Assembly (NCBI GenBank): GCA_003725585.1
Contig: RJMB01000035.1
Coordinates: forward strand, 1-38,758
DNA from: Halostreptopolyspora alba
Lineage (GTDB): Bacteria > Actinomycetota > Actinomycetes > Streptosporangiales > Streptosporangiaceae
Direction of reading: 5' to 3'
DNA: 38,758 bases
A program made the position numbers and the translations under genes. The stretch's first letter is position 1, and the number at the start of each line of letters is the position of its first letter. The notes beneath the pieces are model-generated. The model had not been told where the DNA came from. It saw only the letters and a program-made list of their open reading frames with translations, and ran no database searches. Shown piece by piece: positions 28,752 through 36,313 of the stretch.

Positions 28752-28798
28752 TGTCACCTCAGGGATGACAGGATGGGGGTGTCACCGCTAGGGTGACA
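28752..28798 (+). promoter_or_regulatory. Autoregulatory promoter with two 19-bp operators
   Basis: Operators TGTCACC-TCAGG-GATGACA (28752-28770) and TGTCACC-GCTAG-GGTGACA (28780-28798) are 28 bases apart start to start. ATGACA at 28765-28770 makes a good -35 and TAGGGT at 28789-28794 fits the actinobacterial TAnnnT -10 with an 18-base spacer, placing the transcript start at or next to the ATG at 28801. Bound repressors would cover both promoter boxes exactly. Confidence 0.75.
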
Positions 28799-28800
28799 GC

Positions 28801-29955
28801 ATGGATGCACGCACCATGCGCCGCCGCCTCACCGCCGCGGCCCAGCAGCTGGGGATCACGACCGAGCCGACCTATGACCGCTCCGAGGGCTGGTCCTGGG
28901 AGTGGAGCGACGGACCGACGGTCGAGGTGGTGGCCGCCGCGCTGGGCGCCGAGGTCGCCGACCGGGTGCGGCTGCACCGGCGCCCCAGCCCCCGCGCGGC
29001 CGCCCTGGCGGTGATCCTGGAGGCCCTGCACGGCACCGACGCCGGCACCCACCTAGAGACCAGCCCCGATCCCACCGCCGCGCCCGACGCACGCACCGAC
29101 GCCCTGGCCACCGCGTTGGCTGAGACCGCCCCGCTGCACATGGCCGACGACCCCATGCTGCTGCGGCGCCACCTGCACGAGACCGGCGGGCCGGCCGCGC
29201 TGCTGCACCCCTACACCGGCACCCACGACGCCGACCCCGCCGACCCGCTGGCCATGACCGCCATCGAGCACCTCACCCAGCACTACATCCAGCCCGGCGA
29301 CGCCGAGGCCCGCGAGGCATGGACCCATCACCTGCGCACCGCCCCCGACGCCCCTGCCCTGGCCCGGGCCGCCCTAGCCGACACCGAGGCCGACCGCCCC
29401 ACCCGGCTGGCCGCCGTGGCCATGCTGGGCGCGCTGCGCGCCGAGCTGGAGGCCCTAGAGGATGCGGCCATGACCGCCGCCGTCGAGGCCGGCGCGTCCT
29501 ACACCGCACTGGGCCGCGCCATGGGCGTGGCCCGCCAGGTCGCCCACCGACGCCACTCCCGCCGCGCCGCCGGACACCCCGCCCGCCTGTCACCCCAACG
29601 GCGACAGCAGGAGGACACTCCCGAGGAGGAGCCAGAGGACACGACCGAGACCACCCCGGAGGCCCCGGAGGCCGCTGTGCTGGCCGACGCTCAGGCGGTG
29701 CTGGCCGAGCCACTGGCCTCCCGGGTGGCCCAGGTGCTCCAGGCCCGCCCTCAGCCCGCCACCCTGGGCCAGGGCCGGACCCACCAGGTCCTGCACCACC
29801 TGGCCTCCGCCATCCGCGCCCGCAACCACCACACGGTGCGCAGCGCGGTGGAGGCTGCCGCCGCTCTGCGCACCCGCCAACGCCCCATCAGCGCCCACCC
29901 GGACCTTGTCACCGCACTGGACGCACTCCACGCCGAGGTGTCACCGCAAGAGTGA
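28801..29955 (+). CDS. DNA-binding regulator with central HTH, 384 aa, probably autoregulated
   Basis: There is no ribosome site: the ATG is two bases after an operator, so the mRNA is probably leaderless. Residues 1-220 are a helical, His/Asp/Thr-rich domain without known relatives. Residues about 230-255 (AAVEAGASYTALGRAMGVARQVAHRRHSRR, here positions 226-255) form an HTH of the type that ends in a basic RQxxHRR. An acidic linker and a helical C-terminal domain (about 290-384) follow. Two more 19-bp operators lie inside the gene (29588) and over its stop codon (29939). It could be a plasmid-wide regulator, or an iteron-binding initiator or partition protein. Confidence 0.75.
   Translation: MDARTMRRRLTAAAQQLGITTEPTYDRSEGWSWEWSDGPTVEVVAAALGAEVADRVRLHRRPSPRAAALAVILEALHGTDAGTHLETSPDPTAAPDARTDALATALAETAPLHMADDPMLLRRHLHETGGPAALLHPYTGTHDADPADPLAMTAIEHLTQHYIQPGDAEAREAWTHHLRTAPDAPALARAALADTEADRPTRLAAVAMLGALRAELEALEDAAMTAAVEAGASYTALGRAMGVARQVAHRRHSRRAAGHPARLSPQRRQQEDTPEEEPEDTTETTPEAPEAAVLADAQAVLAEPLASRVAQVLQARPQPATLGQGRTHQVLHHLASAIRARNHHTVRSAVEAAAALRTRQRPISAHPDLVTALDALHAEVSPQE
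29588..29606. promoter_or_regulatory. 19-bp operator inside the regulator gene
   Basis: TGTCACC-CCAAC-GGCGACA, one mismatch. It is read as codons for LSPQRRQQ in the linker after the HTH. Confidence 0.6.
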
Positions 29956-29957
29956 CA
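29939..29957. promoter_or_regulatory. 19-bp operator over the regulator's stop codon
   Basis: TGTCACC-GCAAG-AGTGACA, one mismatch, contains the TGA stop of the gene at 28801-29955. It starts module copy B, homologous to the module at 20198-20374. Confidence 0.7.
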
Positions 29958-29959
29958 GA

Positions 29960-30124
29960 GTGTCCCGTGCGGCCCCCGGCATGGAGTGCCGGGGGCCGAC
30001 TTGCCTCACCCCGATGGGCACGGCCGCGCCATGCGGCCCGATGCACCTCCCAGACTCGTCCGGAGACGACCGGCCGCACCAGTGCGACGTGTGGGATGTG
30101 GACAAACGCCATCGAGGATTATAA
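29960..30124 (+). CDS. Possible small Cys-rich protein in duplicated module, copy B
   Basis: A 54-residue frame starts with GTG three bases after the operator. It contains ECRGPTCLTPMGTAAPCGPMH, given as residues 9-29, and HQCDVWDVDK, with four Cys and two His that could bind metal. DNA similarity to 20198-20348 continues across the whole frame to the DnaA box at 30097-30105. No ribosome site is seen, so coupling to the upstream stop would be needed. Confidence 0.4.
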   Translation: MSRAAPGMECRGPTCLTPMGTAAPCGPMHLPDSSGDDRPHQCDVWDVDKRHRGL

Positions 30125-30140
30125 TTTGTATAATATTAAC
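30097..30140. promoter_or_regulatory. DnaA box next to AT-rich segment and promoter, module copy B
   Basis: TGTGGACAA (30097-30105) is an exact actinobacterial DnaA box. Fourteen bases on, 30119-30139 is almost pure A/T in a very GC-rich plasmid and contains TATAAT at both 30120 and 30129. The A/T tract could be a promoter for the gene at 30169 or a DNA-unwinding element. DnaA box plus A/T tract plus operator repeats resembles a replication origin, so this is an alternative to the rep1 iterons. Confidence 0.5.
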
Positions 30141-30168
30141 TGAAAAGAGGTGGAATCCGGAGGATGGT

Positions 30169-30675
30169 ATGGACGCACATGAGGGAAGCGATGAGGATGG
30201 CTTGATCACGCTGGAGGAGTGGGCCGCGCAGTGCGGCTACACCTACAGCTACGTGCTGCACGCGATGCGCCAGCACTATCCCGACTTTCCCGAGCCGGAG
30301 CAGCGCCGCAGGGGGGATGTGGGCAGGGGGGGAGGGTCGGGCAACAACCTCTACGACCCGGCCAAGCTTGAGCGGTTCAAGCCACGCAGGCCCGACCCGG
30401 TGGAGCTGCCTGAGGAGGACTTGGTCAAGCAGGTGACCTTGGGCGGGTTCGCCGCGCTGATCGGTGTTAACGGAAGAGCGGTCAATCAGATCAAAGACCA
30501 GCGGCCCGACACCCTGCCCGACACGGTCGATGGCCAACGGTGGTACCCGCGGGCGAAGTACCACGTGCGTGACCTGCTGCTGATGTGGAACAGCCGCCCC
30601 GGCAAGGGCAGCGGCTCGGACAAACGCCGGCCCCCGCTTCCCTGGCAACGCCAGGACACCGACTCCCACCAGTAG
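30169..30675 (+). CDS. Tandem excisionase/MerR-like winged-helix protein, 168 aa
   Basis: GGAGG lies five bases before the ATG at 30169. Two similar DNA-binding units occur: residues 11-64 (LITLEEWAAQCGYTYSYVLHAM, ending LYDPAKLERF) and about 85-145 (VTLGGFAALIGVNGRAVNQIKDQ, ending RWYPRAKYHVRDLLLMW). Each has the helix-turn-helix plus aromatic-Pro wing of excisionase/MerR N domains. The C terminus is basic. It could bind two half-sites at once. It lies downstream of the TATAAT-rich segment and before the second transfer locus, so it may regulate that locus or act at oriT as an accessory protein. Confidence 0.65.
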   Translation: MDAHEGSDEDGLITLEEWAAQCGYTYSYVLHAMRQHYPDFPEPEQRRRGDVGRGGGSGNNLYDPAKLERFKPRRPDPVELPEEDLVKQVTLGGFAALIGVNGRAVNQIKDQRPDTLPDTVDGQRWYPRAKYHVRDLLLMWNSRPGKGSGSDKRRPPLPWQRQDTDSHQ

Positions 30676-30684
30676 AACCCTCCG

Positions 30685-30706
30685 GGGCCCTGTTACTCCA
30701 GGGCCC
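30685..30706 (+). terminator. Hairpin after the tandem-wHTH gene
   Basis: GGGCCCTG-TTACTC-CAGGGCCC, perfect 8-bp stem, ten bases past the stop; no T run. Confidence 0.5.
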
Positions 30707-30803
30707 TGCTATGTCCGTCTGACCTGGATCGACGCCCCTCACGAGCACGCAGGGATCTTGATCCTTGCACCCAAATAAGATATAAAATTAAGTGAGGGGA
30801 TGG

Positions 30804-30929
30804 ATGGGCAAGCTCGGCGACACCGTGAATGTTCGCTGCCCGAAATGCGGCAAGACCATGTCTGACTGCAAGTGCACGGCGTGCCCGCAGTGCGGAGAAA
30901 CCCCCTGCGAGTGCAAGAAGAAAAAGTAA
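30804..30929 (+). CDS. Cys-rich double zinc-ribbon micro-protein, 41 aa
   Basis: GAGGGG is four to five bases upstream of the ATG, and an A/T-rich TATAAAATTAAG stretch at 30781-30792 could be its -10. The product has eight Cys in 26 residues: C12-x2-C15, C22-x-C24, C27-x2-C30 and C35-x-C37, and a terminal KKKK. That is enough for two zinc sites. Placed between the wHTH gene and the oriT-like region, it could be a small relaxosome or transcription accessory factor. No named family is recognised. Confidence 0.6.
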   Translation: MGKLGDTVNVRCPKCGKTMSDCKCTACPQCGETPCECKKKK

Positions 30930-31244
30930 CTCGCTACCCAGCTACTTGACAGCTCAATAGTGGGAGGCCCGGTACCAGGGGGCTCCGCCGCCCCCTGGAC
31001 CCCCGCGAGCCGTGCGGGAACCTCGCGCGAATCGGTGCGATTAACTCGATCGAGCTCGCGCGAGAACCCCGCACGGAACGAGGTCCGCTAAAGGCCACAG
31101 GTCCACTTACGCCGCCCCTATAGGTGGTCTGTACGGTACTTCCGGTCTAAAAATCTGGCCGGAGAGTACGCAGGTATCTAGCGATACGAAAACCACCACC
31201 GCGACGCTGACGCGCGCGGCACGACCACTGGGAGGTCAGGGCCC
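30930..31244. other. Probable oriT region upstream of the relaxase
   Basis: Hairpin CCAGGGGG-N8-CCCCCTGG at 30975-30998, then an interrupted inverted repeat at 31011-31075: CGTGCGGG pairs with CCCGCACG, and CTCGCGCGA pairs with TCGCGCGAG, each separated by AAC, around a 25-base centre. A further repeat (CCGG and GTACT words) lies at about 31135-31169. Stacked inverted repeats directly upstream of a MOBF relaxase gene are the usual form of oriT. The nick site cannot be assigned. TTGACA at 30946-30951 may be a -35 element. Confidence 0.6.
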
Positions 31245-34200
31245 ATGGCGATGGTGACCGTGCTTGGCCCCGACGCCTCACAAGTCGACTACCGGCTCTC
31301 TCCTACCTGCGGTCACGACGACGCCACCGCAGGCGATGCCGCCCTGACCTACCGGCTCGCGGTGGCCACCGGCGCCCGGCCCATCGAACGCATCGGAGGG
31401 GGCTGGTCGGAGTTCGGCCATGCCCCTGGGCCGGACAGCGTCCTGGTGGAGGACGCCGACGTCGATGCCGTGCGCCAGGTCATGGCCGGCCGCGCCCCCA
31501 ACAGCGGCGAATGGCTCGTCAAACCCAAAATGGCCGTGCACCCGAACGCCAAGCTGCCCGCACGCCCGCTGGTGGAGGCCATCCAGCAGACCGCCGCCGA
31601 GGCCGGCCACCCCGCCCACGACCTACTACCGCCGGAGCAGGCCAAGAGGCTCGGCCGCCTGGAGCGCGGGCTGGTGCGTGACGGCGAGGCCCACCGCGCG
31701 CCCGTGGGCGACCTGGAGGTCCTGGCCGCCGCCGCAGGGGTCGACATCACCGGCGTCTATGAGCGCCAGGAGCTGGCCGAAGCACAGGCCCACCGCGACG
31801 AGCGCGTCCGGGTGGGAAACCGCGGCTACGACGTCACCATCGACGTCCCGAAGTCCGTGTCGGTGCTGTGGGGGCTGGCCGATGAGCCCACCGCCGCCCG
31901 GATCGAGGAACTGTATCTGCAGGCTGTGCGGGAGTCCGTGAGCGCCCTGGAGTCCTGGACGGCCTACGGCATGACCGGGCACCATGGCGACGGCCAGACC
32001 GCCGCCACCGTGGCCACCAGCGGATACACCGGCACCATCACCCTTCACCGCACCGCCCGCCCCGTGGCCGGACAGGCAGGTGATCCCCACATCCACGCCC
32101 ACGTCATGCTCGCCAACCTCGTACGGTGCGAGGACGGCCAATGGCGCACCGTGGCCGCCGGAGGCCGCGACCTCCACCGCCACGTCGCCGCCGTGGGCGA
32201 GCTGGCACGGGCCCGGGTGCGCGACCTCCTCACCCGAGAGCTGGGTGTGGCCTGGGAGCAGTCGCCAGAGACCGGCCGGTGGGAGATCGTCGGCATCGGT
32301 GCCGACGTGCGCGCCCTGTACTCCCAGCGCCGCGCCCAGATCACCGCTGAGGCCGGCACCGACGCTTCGAACGCCGAGCGCGACACCATCGCCCGCCGCA
32401 GCGCCGGCGCCAAACTCGACTTGTCGCCCGCCGAGGAGCGCCAAGCGTGGCGCGAGCGCGCCGAGACCGCCCACCTCGATCCTGACCAGCTGTTCGCCGA
32501 TGCGATCGGCCACGAGCCACCCGAGGCCCGCACCGACCGAGACCCACCGGGGCCGCGCCCGCCCGAACGGCCCGACCCCGACACGGTTGCCGCGACCGTG
32601 TGGGATCCCGAGCACGGCGTCACCGCCGGCACCAAGATCGTCAGCCGCGCGAAGGTGATGGCCGCCGTGGCCAACGCGTGCCCCGAGGGGCTGGCCAGTG
32701 GCCAGGAGTTGGCCGAGCTGACCGATGCGGTGCTGGCCAGTGGCCAGCCCGTGGCCATGCCCGAGGCTGGCCAGTCCCACATGGCCAACGCCACCCGCTA
32801 CACCACCCGCGACGTGCTGGAGGCCGAGCAGACCGTCATCGACGCCGCGGCACGCCGCCGCGACACCGGCGCCGCCGCAGTCGCCCAGGCGAGCGCGGCC
32901 GCGGCCATCGCCGCATACCAGCAGCGCAAGGGCATCACACTGTCGGCCGAGCAGCGTGGTGTGGTGGAGCGGCTGCTCACCGCAGGACACGGCATCGACG
33001 CCGTCGTCGGGGTGGCCGGCAGCGGTAAGACCACGATCATGGCCGCCGCCCGCACCGGGTGGGAGGCTCAGGGGTTACGGGTGGCCGGGGCCTCCACCGC
33101 AGCGGTGGCCGCCGCGGGTCTGCGTGCCGAGGCCGGCATCGACGCGCGCACTATCGCCTCCTGGACCCAGCGCATCGAGCGCGGCCACGGCCTGTCCGAG
33201 GTGGATGTGCTGGTCCTTGACGAGGCCGCCATGGTCGATGATGGCGCCCTGGCCCAGCTCACCGAGGCCGCCGAGCGCTCCGGCACCAAACTCGTCGGAA
33301 TCGGCGACCCCCAGCAGCTGCGCGCCGTAGGAGTCGGCGGCAGCTTCGCCCGCGTGCACGAGGTGGTTGGCGGGCTGACGTTGTCGGAGAACCGCCGCCA
33401 ACGCGGTGGCGTCGACCGGGCCGCGTTGGCCACCTGGCGCCAGGGCGCCCACCAGTCCGCCCTGACCACATGGGGCCAGGCCGGGCGCGTGCACGTCGGC
33501 GGCGACGCCGAGGACGCCCACGCCGCCATCGCCGCGGCGTGGTGGGCCGACCGCCAGCCCATCAGCGATCCCCACGATGCCGTGAACGACGTCTTGGTTC
33601 TGGCTGCCACCAACCGCGATGTCGAGGAGCTGAACGCCCGGTGCCGAGCCATTGCCCGCGACCGGGGACTACTCGGCGAGGACGTCACTTACCGCACCGC
33701 AGGAGGAGACACCCTCTCCCTTGCTGTGGGCGACCAAATCCGAGTGCGCCGCAACGACTACCGCAGTCGCCACAGCGACGAGCCCGACGTGCTCAACGGC
33801 TACCGCGGCACCGTGCGGCAGACCGACCAGCGTCAGGGTGCGCTGGTCGAGTGGCGCCACGACGGCCGCACCGAGCAGGCATGGATGGACCCCGAGGACA
33901 TCGCGGCCGGCGATCTTACCCACGCCTACGCCGCCACCATCGCCAGCGCCCAGGGCCAAACCTGCGAGAGGGCCCACGTTTACGGCACCGGGGCCGATGC
34001 CCGCGCCCTCTATCCGGCCATGTCGCGGGCCCGCGGTGAGAGTCACCTGTACCTGCCCGGCCTGGAGGAACTGGAGAGTTCCGGTCAGCACGCCGCCGTC
34101 GGGCCACCTCGCACCCCGGAGGAGGAGCAGGCCCGCGCCATCGCCGCCTACGCCACCACGTTGCGCGATGCCGACGAACCCATCGCCCTGGACGAGATCA

Positions 34201-34976
34201 CCGGGGCCCCCTACGGCCTGGACCAGGAGCCCGAGCACCCCCACCGCGCGGAGCCCCCCGCGGCCGAGGCCGAGCGCGACCAAAAGGCGGAGCGCAACCA
34301 ACAGAGCCCGCCCGCCGAGCACTCCCAGGAGGCCGCCCGAGACCAGGAGCGTGACCGGGCGCCCTCCGCCGAGGAGGACACCTGGCAGCCGCTGACTCGG
34401 CGGGCCGCCTACGCCGGCCAAGGGCCCGCCGCGGCGGCGGCCCGCGAGGAGATCGCCGCCAACCAGGCCGCCCTGCAGGCGGCCCAGGACCGGTTGCCCG
34501 CGCTGCGTAACGCCTACGTCGCCGCCGAGGAGCGTGCCGAGCAGAGCCGCCTCACACTCTGGATGGCGGGCAGCAGCCGCCGCCAAGCCGAGGCCGAGCG
34601 CGATCAGGCACGCGCCGAGCTGGACGAGACCCGCGCCGAGGTCACCCGCCGGTCCCAGGAGGGCACCGGGCTATGGCAGCGCGCCATCCAGGACGACCTA
34701 CAGCGCGCCATCCGTGAGGAGCACGAGGCCGAACTGCGCGACCAGGAGCGCGTGCTCGGACTCTCCCGTGAGGAGCTGGAGGCACGCCCCATGGAGGAGC
34801 GCCGCGCCGAGGTGGCCGGCATCCGCGCGCGCGACGCCGGCCAGAGCCACATCCCCGTGCGCCCCTGCGGCCAGCACCAGCGCCAGGCCGAGGAGCACGC
34901 CCGCGGCGCCCAGCCCGCCGAGCAGCGCCGCCGAGAGGTCGCTCGGGAGCGTGAGGGGCCCGAACTCGGGCTATGA
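31245..34976 (+). CDS. traA: MOBF relaxase-helicase (TrwC/TraA family), 1243 aa
   Basis: GGGAGG is upstream of the ATG. The relaxase domain (1-300) has DVTIDVPKSVSVLW at 196-209 and the metal site HIHAHV with His 282, 284 and 286; Tyr16 or Tyr36 could be the nucleophile, as the N terminus is divergent. The SF1 helicase has Walker A GVAGSGKTT at 589-597, DEAAM at 658-662, and the RecD-like end (THAYAATIASAQGQTCERAHVY). Residues about 1060-1240 are a charged coiled coil. It nicks oriT and unwinds a strand for transfer. TGGCCAGT motifs occur in the linker DNA at 32690-32790. First gene of a four-gene operon. Confidence 0.93.
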   Translation: MAMVTVLGPDASQVDYRLSPTCGHDDATAGDAALTYRLAVATGARPIERIGGGWSEFGHAPGPDSVLVEDADVDAVRQVMAGRAPNSGEWLVKPKMAVHPNAKLPARPLVEAIQQTAAEAGHPAHDLLPPEQAKRLGRLERGLVRDGEAHRAPVGDLEVLAAAAGVDITGVYERQELAEAQAHRDERVRVGNRGYDVTIDVPKSVSVLWGLADEPTAARIEELYLQAVRESVSALESWTAYGMTGHHGDGQTAATVATSGYTGTITLHRTARPVAGQAGDPHIHAHVMLANLVRCEDGQWRTVAAGGRDLHRHVAAVGELARARVRDLLTRELGVAWEQSPETGRWEIVGIGADVRALYSQRRAQITAEAGTDASNAERDTIARRSAGAKLDLSPAEERQAWRERAETAHLDPDQLFADAIGHEPPEARTDRDPPGPRPPERPDPDTVAATVWDPEHGVTAGTKIVSRAKVMAAVANACPEGLASGQELAELTDAVLASGQPVAMPEAGQSHMANATRYTTRDVLEAEQTVIDAAARRRDTGAAAVAQASAAAAIAAYQQRKGITLSAEQRGVVERLLTAGHGIDAVVGVAGSGKTTIMAAARTGWEAQGLRVAGASTAAVAAAGLRAEAGIDARTIASWTQRIERGHGLSEVDVLVLDEAAMVDDGALAQLTEAAERSGTKLVGIGDPQQLRAVGVGGSFARVHEVVGGLTLSENRRQRGGVDRAALATWRQGAHQSALTTWGQAGRVHVGGDAEDAHAAIAAAWWADRQPISDPHDAVNDVLVLAATNRDVEELNARCRAIARDRGLLGEDVTYRTAGGDTLSLAVGDQIRVRRNDYRSRHSDEPDVLNGYRGTVRQTDQRQGALVEWRHDGRTEQAWMDPEDIAAGDLTHAYAATIASAQGQTCERAHVYGTGADARALYPAMSRARGESHLYLPGLEELESSGQHAAVGPPRTPEEEQARAIAAYATTLRDADEPIALDEITGAPYGLDQEPEHPHRAEPPAAEAERDQKAERNQQSPPAEHSQEAARDQERDRAPSAEEDTWQPLTRRAAYAGQGPAAAAAREEIAANQAALQAAQDRLPALRNAYVAAEERAEQSRLTLWMAGSSRRQAEAERDQARAELDETRAEVTRRSQEGTGLWQRAIQDDLQRAIREEHEAELRDQERVLGLSREELEARPMEERRAEVAGIRARDAGQSHIPVRPCGQHQRQAEEHARGAQPAEQRRREVAREREGPELGL

Positions 34977-34989
34977 GACCCTACCGCCT

Positions 34990-36294
34990 GTGACACAGCC
35001 ATCCCCCTACTGCGACCAGTGCGGCCATCCGGCCGTGCCCGAGGCGCTGGAATGCGCTACGTGCGGTGCGGATTTGCTGACCCAGAGCGCAGAGCAGCGC
35101 GTGCAGCGCAGTGCCCGCCGGTGGCGCCTGAGCCGCCCCCTGGCCGGGGCACGCCGGTGGGTCATGGCCACCGCCCAGCACAACGTCTACGGCACCCTGG
35201 TTGGGCTGGTGTGCGCGTGGTTCAACGTCCCCTTGGTCGTGTTCCTGTCGGTCATCGGTGGTGTGCTGGGGGCTCTGGCCGGGGTGGCGGCCGGCGGTAT
35301 CGCCGGGCCCGGCGTGATGGATCGGGTGGGCACCATCGCGACGCTGATCTTCCCGTTGCCGGTGCGCGTCGATGATCTGCTGCCGTCGGCGGCTATCCAG
35401 ATCGGGGGCATCATCGGCGGCGCGCTGGGACTGGTCAGCGGCGCCGGGGTGACCGCCTACCTGTCCGTCACCGAGTTCTGGCGGCTGCTCTACGCCGGAG
35501 ATCCCGCCTGGCCAGCCATGGTCGCGGTCGGCCAGGTCGCCACCGCGGCGTTCGTGGCCGGTGTCTACACCCTCTACAGCCGCTGGTCCGAACCGTGGCG
35601 GCTACGGCTGTCCGGGGCGCGCCGCCCGTCGCGGCGGGAGGCCACCTGGCTGGTGCCCCTGCTGCGTCAGGTCGCCGCCGACCTGGGCGACAAGCAGCCG
35701 CCGCGGCTGCTGATGGATGACAGTCGGGAGCCGTCGGCCTCCGCCGGCATCGACCATATCGTCCTCACCCGCGGCTTGATCGACCTGCTCGGGCACGACG
35801 AGGACGCCCTGGCCGGTGTCATCGCTCACGAGGTCGCCCACCACCGGGCCGGCGACGGCGCCGTCATGGCCTGGAGTAGGGGCATCGCCCTGCCGCTGTA
35901 TGGCGTCTACCGGGTGGCGGTGTGGGGAGCCGAGCGCGGCGGCCCGCTGCGCTGGCTCACCGCGAGCCTGCTGTGGTCGGTAACGATCACGGTGCGCGGG
36001 ATCGTCATCCCCGCCCAGGCGAAGTACTGGCGCGCGTGCGAGTACGCCGCCGACGCCGCCGCCCACCAGGCCGGCCACGGCCCCGGACTCCACCGCGCCC
36101 TGTCGGTGCTGCGCGCGGGGTTCGATGGCGCCCGCACCGGCTGGGACCAGACCATCCTGGCCACCCACCCCCCATTGGAGCTGCGTCTGGAGCGCCTGGA
36201 GGAGCCCGGTCAGGACTACCCCGTCCTGGAGCAGCACCCCCTGGCGCCCCGCGGTGTGCGTCCCCGTCCCCGACGCGGCCCCGCCCGCGGATAA
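34990..36294 (+). CDS. Membrane M48 (HtpX-like) metallopeptidase with N-terminal zinc ribbon, 434 aa
   Basis: GTG start 13 bases after the relaxase stop. A zinc ribbon occupies residues 8-25 (C8-x2-C11 and C22-x2-C25). Hydrophobic segments lie at about 67-107, 135-160 and 176-197. The peptidase has HEVAH at 280-284, followed by HRAGD, and EYAAD with Glu351 as the likely third zinc ligand. M48 peptidases cleave membrane proteins. Its place between relaxase and coupling protein suggests a role in building or clearing the transfer site, which would be unusual for a conjugation locus. An N-terminal zinc ribbon is shared with the protein at 37720. Confidence 0.85.
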   Translation: MTQPSPYCDQCGHPAVPEALECATCGADLLTQSAEQRVQRSARRWRLSRPLAGARRWVMATAQHNVYGTLVGLVCAWFNVPLVVFLSVIGGVLGALAGVAAGGIAGPGVMDRVGTIATLIFPLPVRVDDLLPSAAIQIGGIIGGALGLVSGAGVTAYLSVTEFWRLLYAGDPAWPAMVAVGQVATAAFVAGVYTLYSRWSEPWRLRLSGARRPSRREATWLVPLLRQVAADLGDKQPPRLLMDDSREPSASAGIDHIVLTRGLIDLLGHDEDALAGVIAHEVAHHRAGDGAVMAWSRGIALPLYGVYRVAVWGAERGGPLRWLTASLLWSVTITVRGIVIPAQAKYWRACEYAADAAAHQAGHGPGLHRALSVLRAGFDGARTGWDQTILATHPPLELRLERLEEPGQDYPVLEQHPLAPRGVRPRPRRGPARG

Positions 36295-36313
36295 CCCCCA
36301 GCAGGAGCCCCGT

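Noticed and set aside
31626-32990. 454-codon minus-strand frame opposite the relaxase
   Set aside because: Antisense shadow of the relaxase; no ribosome site or motif.
34990-36294. M48 gene considered as HtpX of chromosomal origin, hence a chromosomal window
   Set aside because: It is embedded between relaxase and coupling protein with an extra N-terminal zinc ribbon, and the molecule closes on itself.
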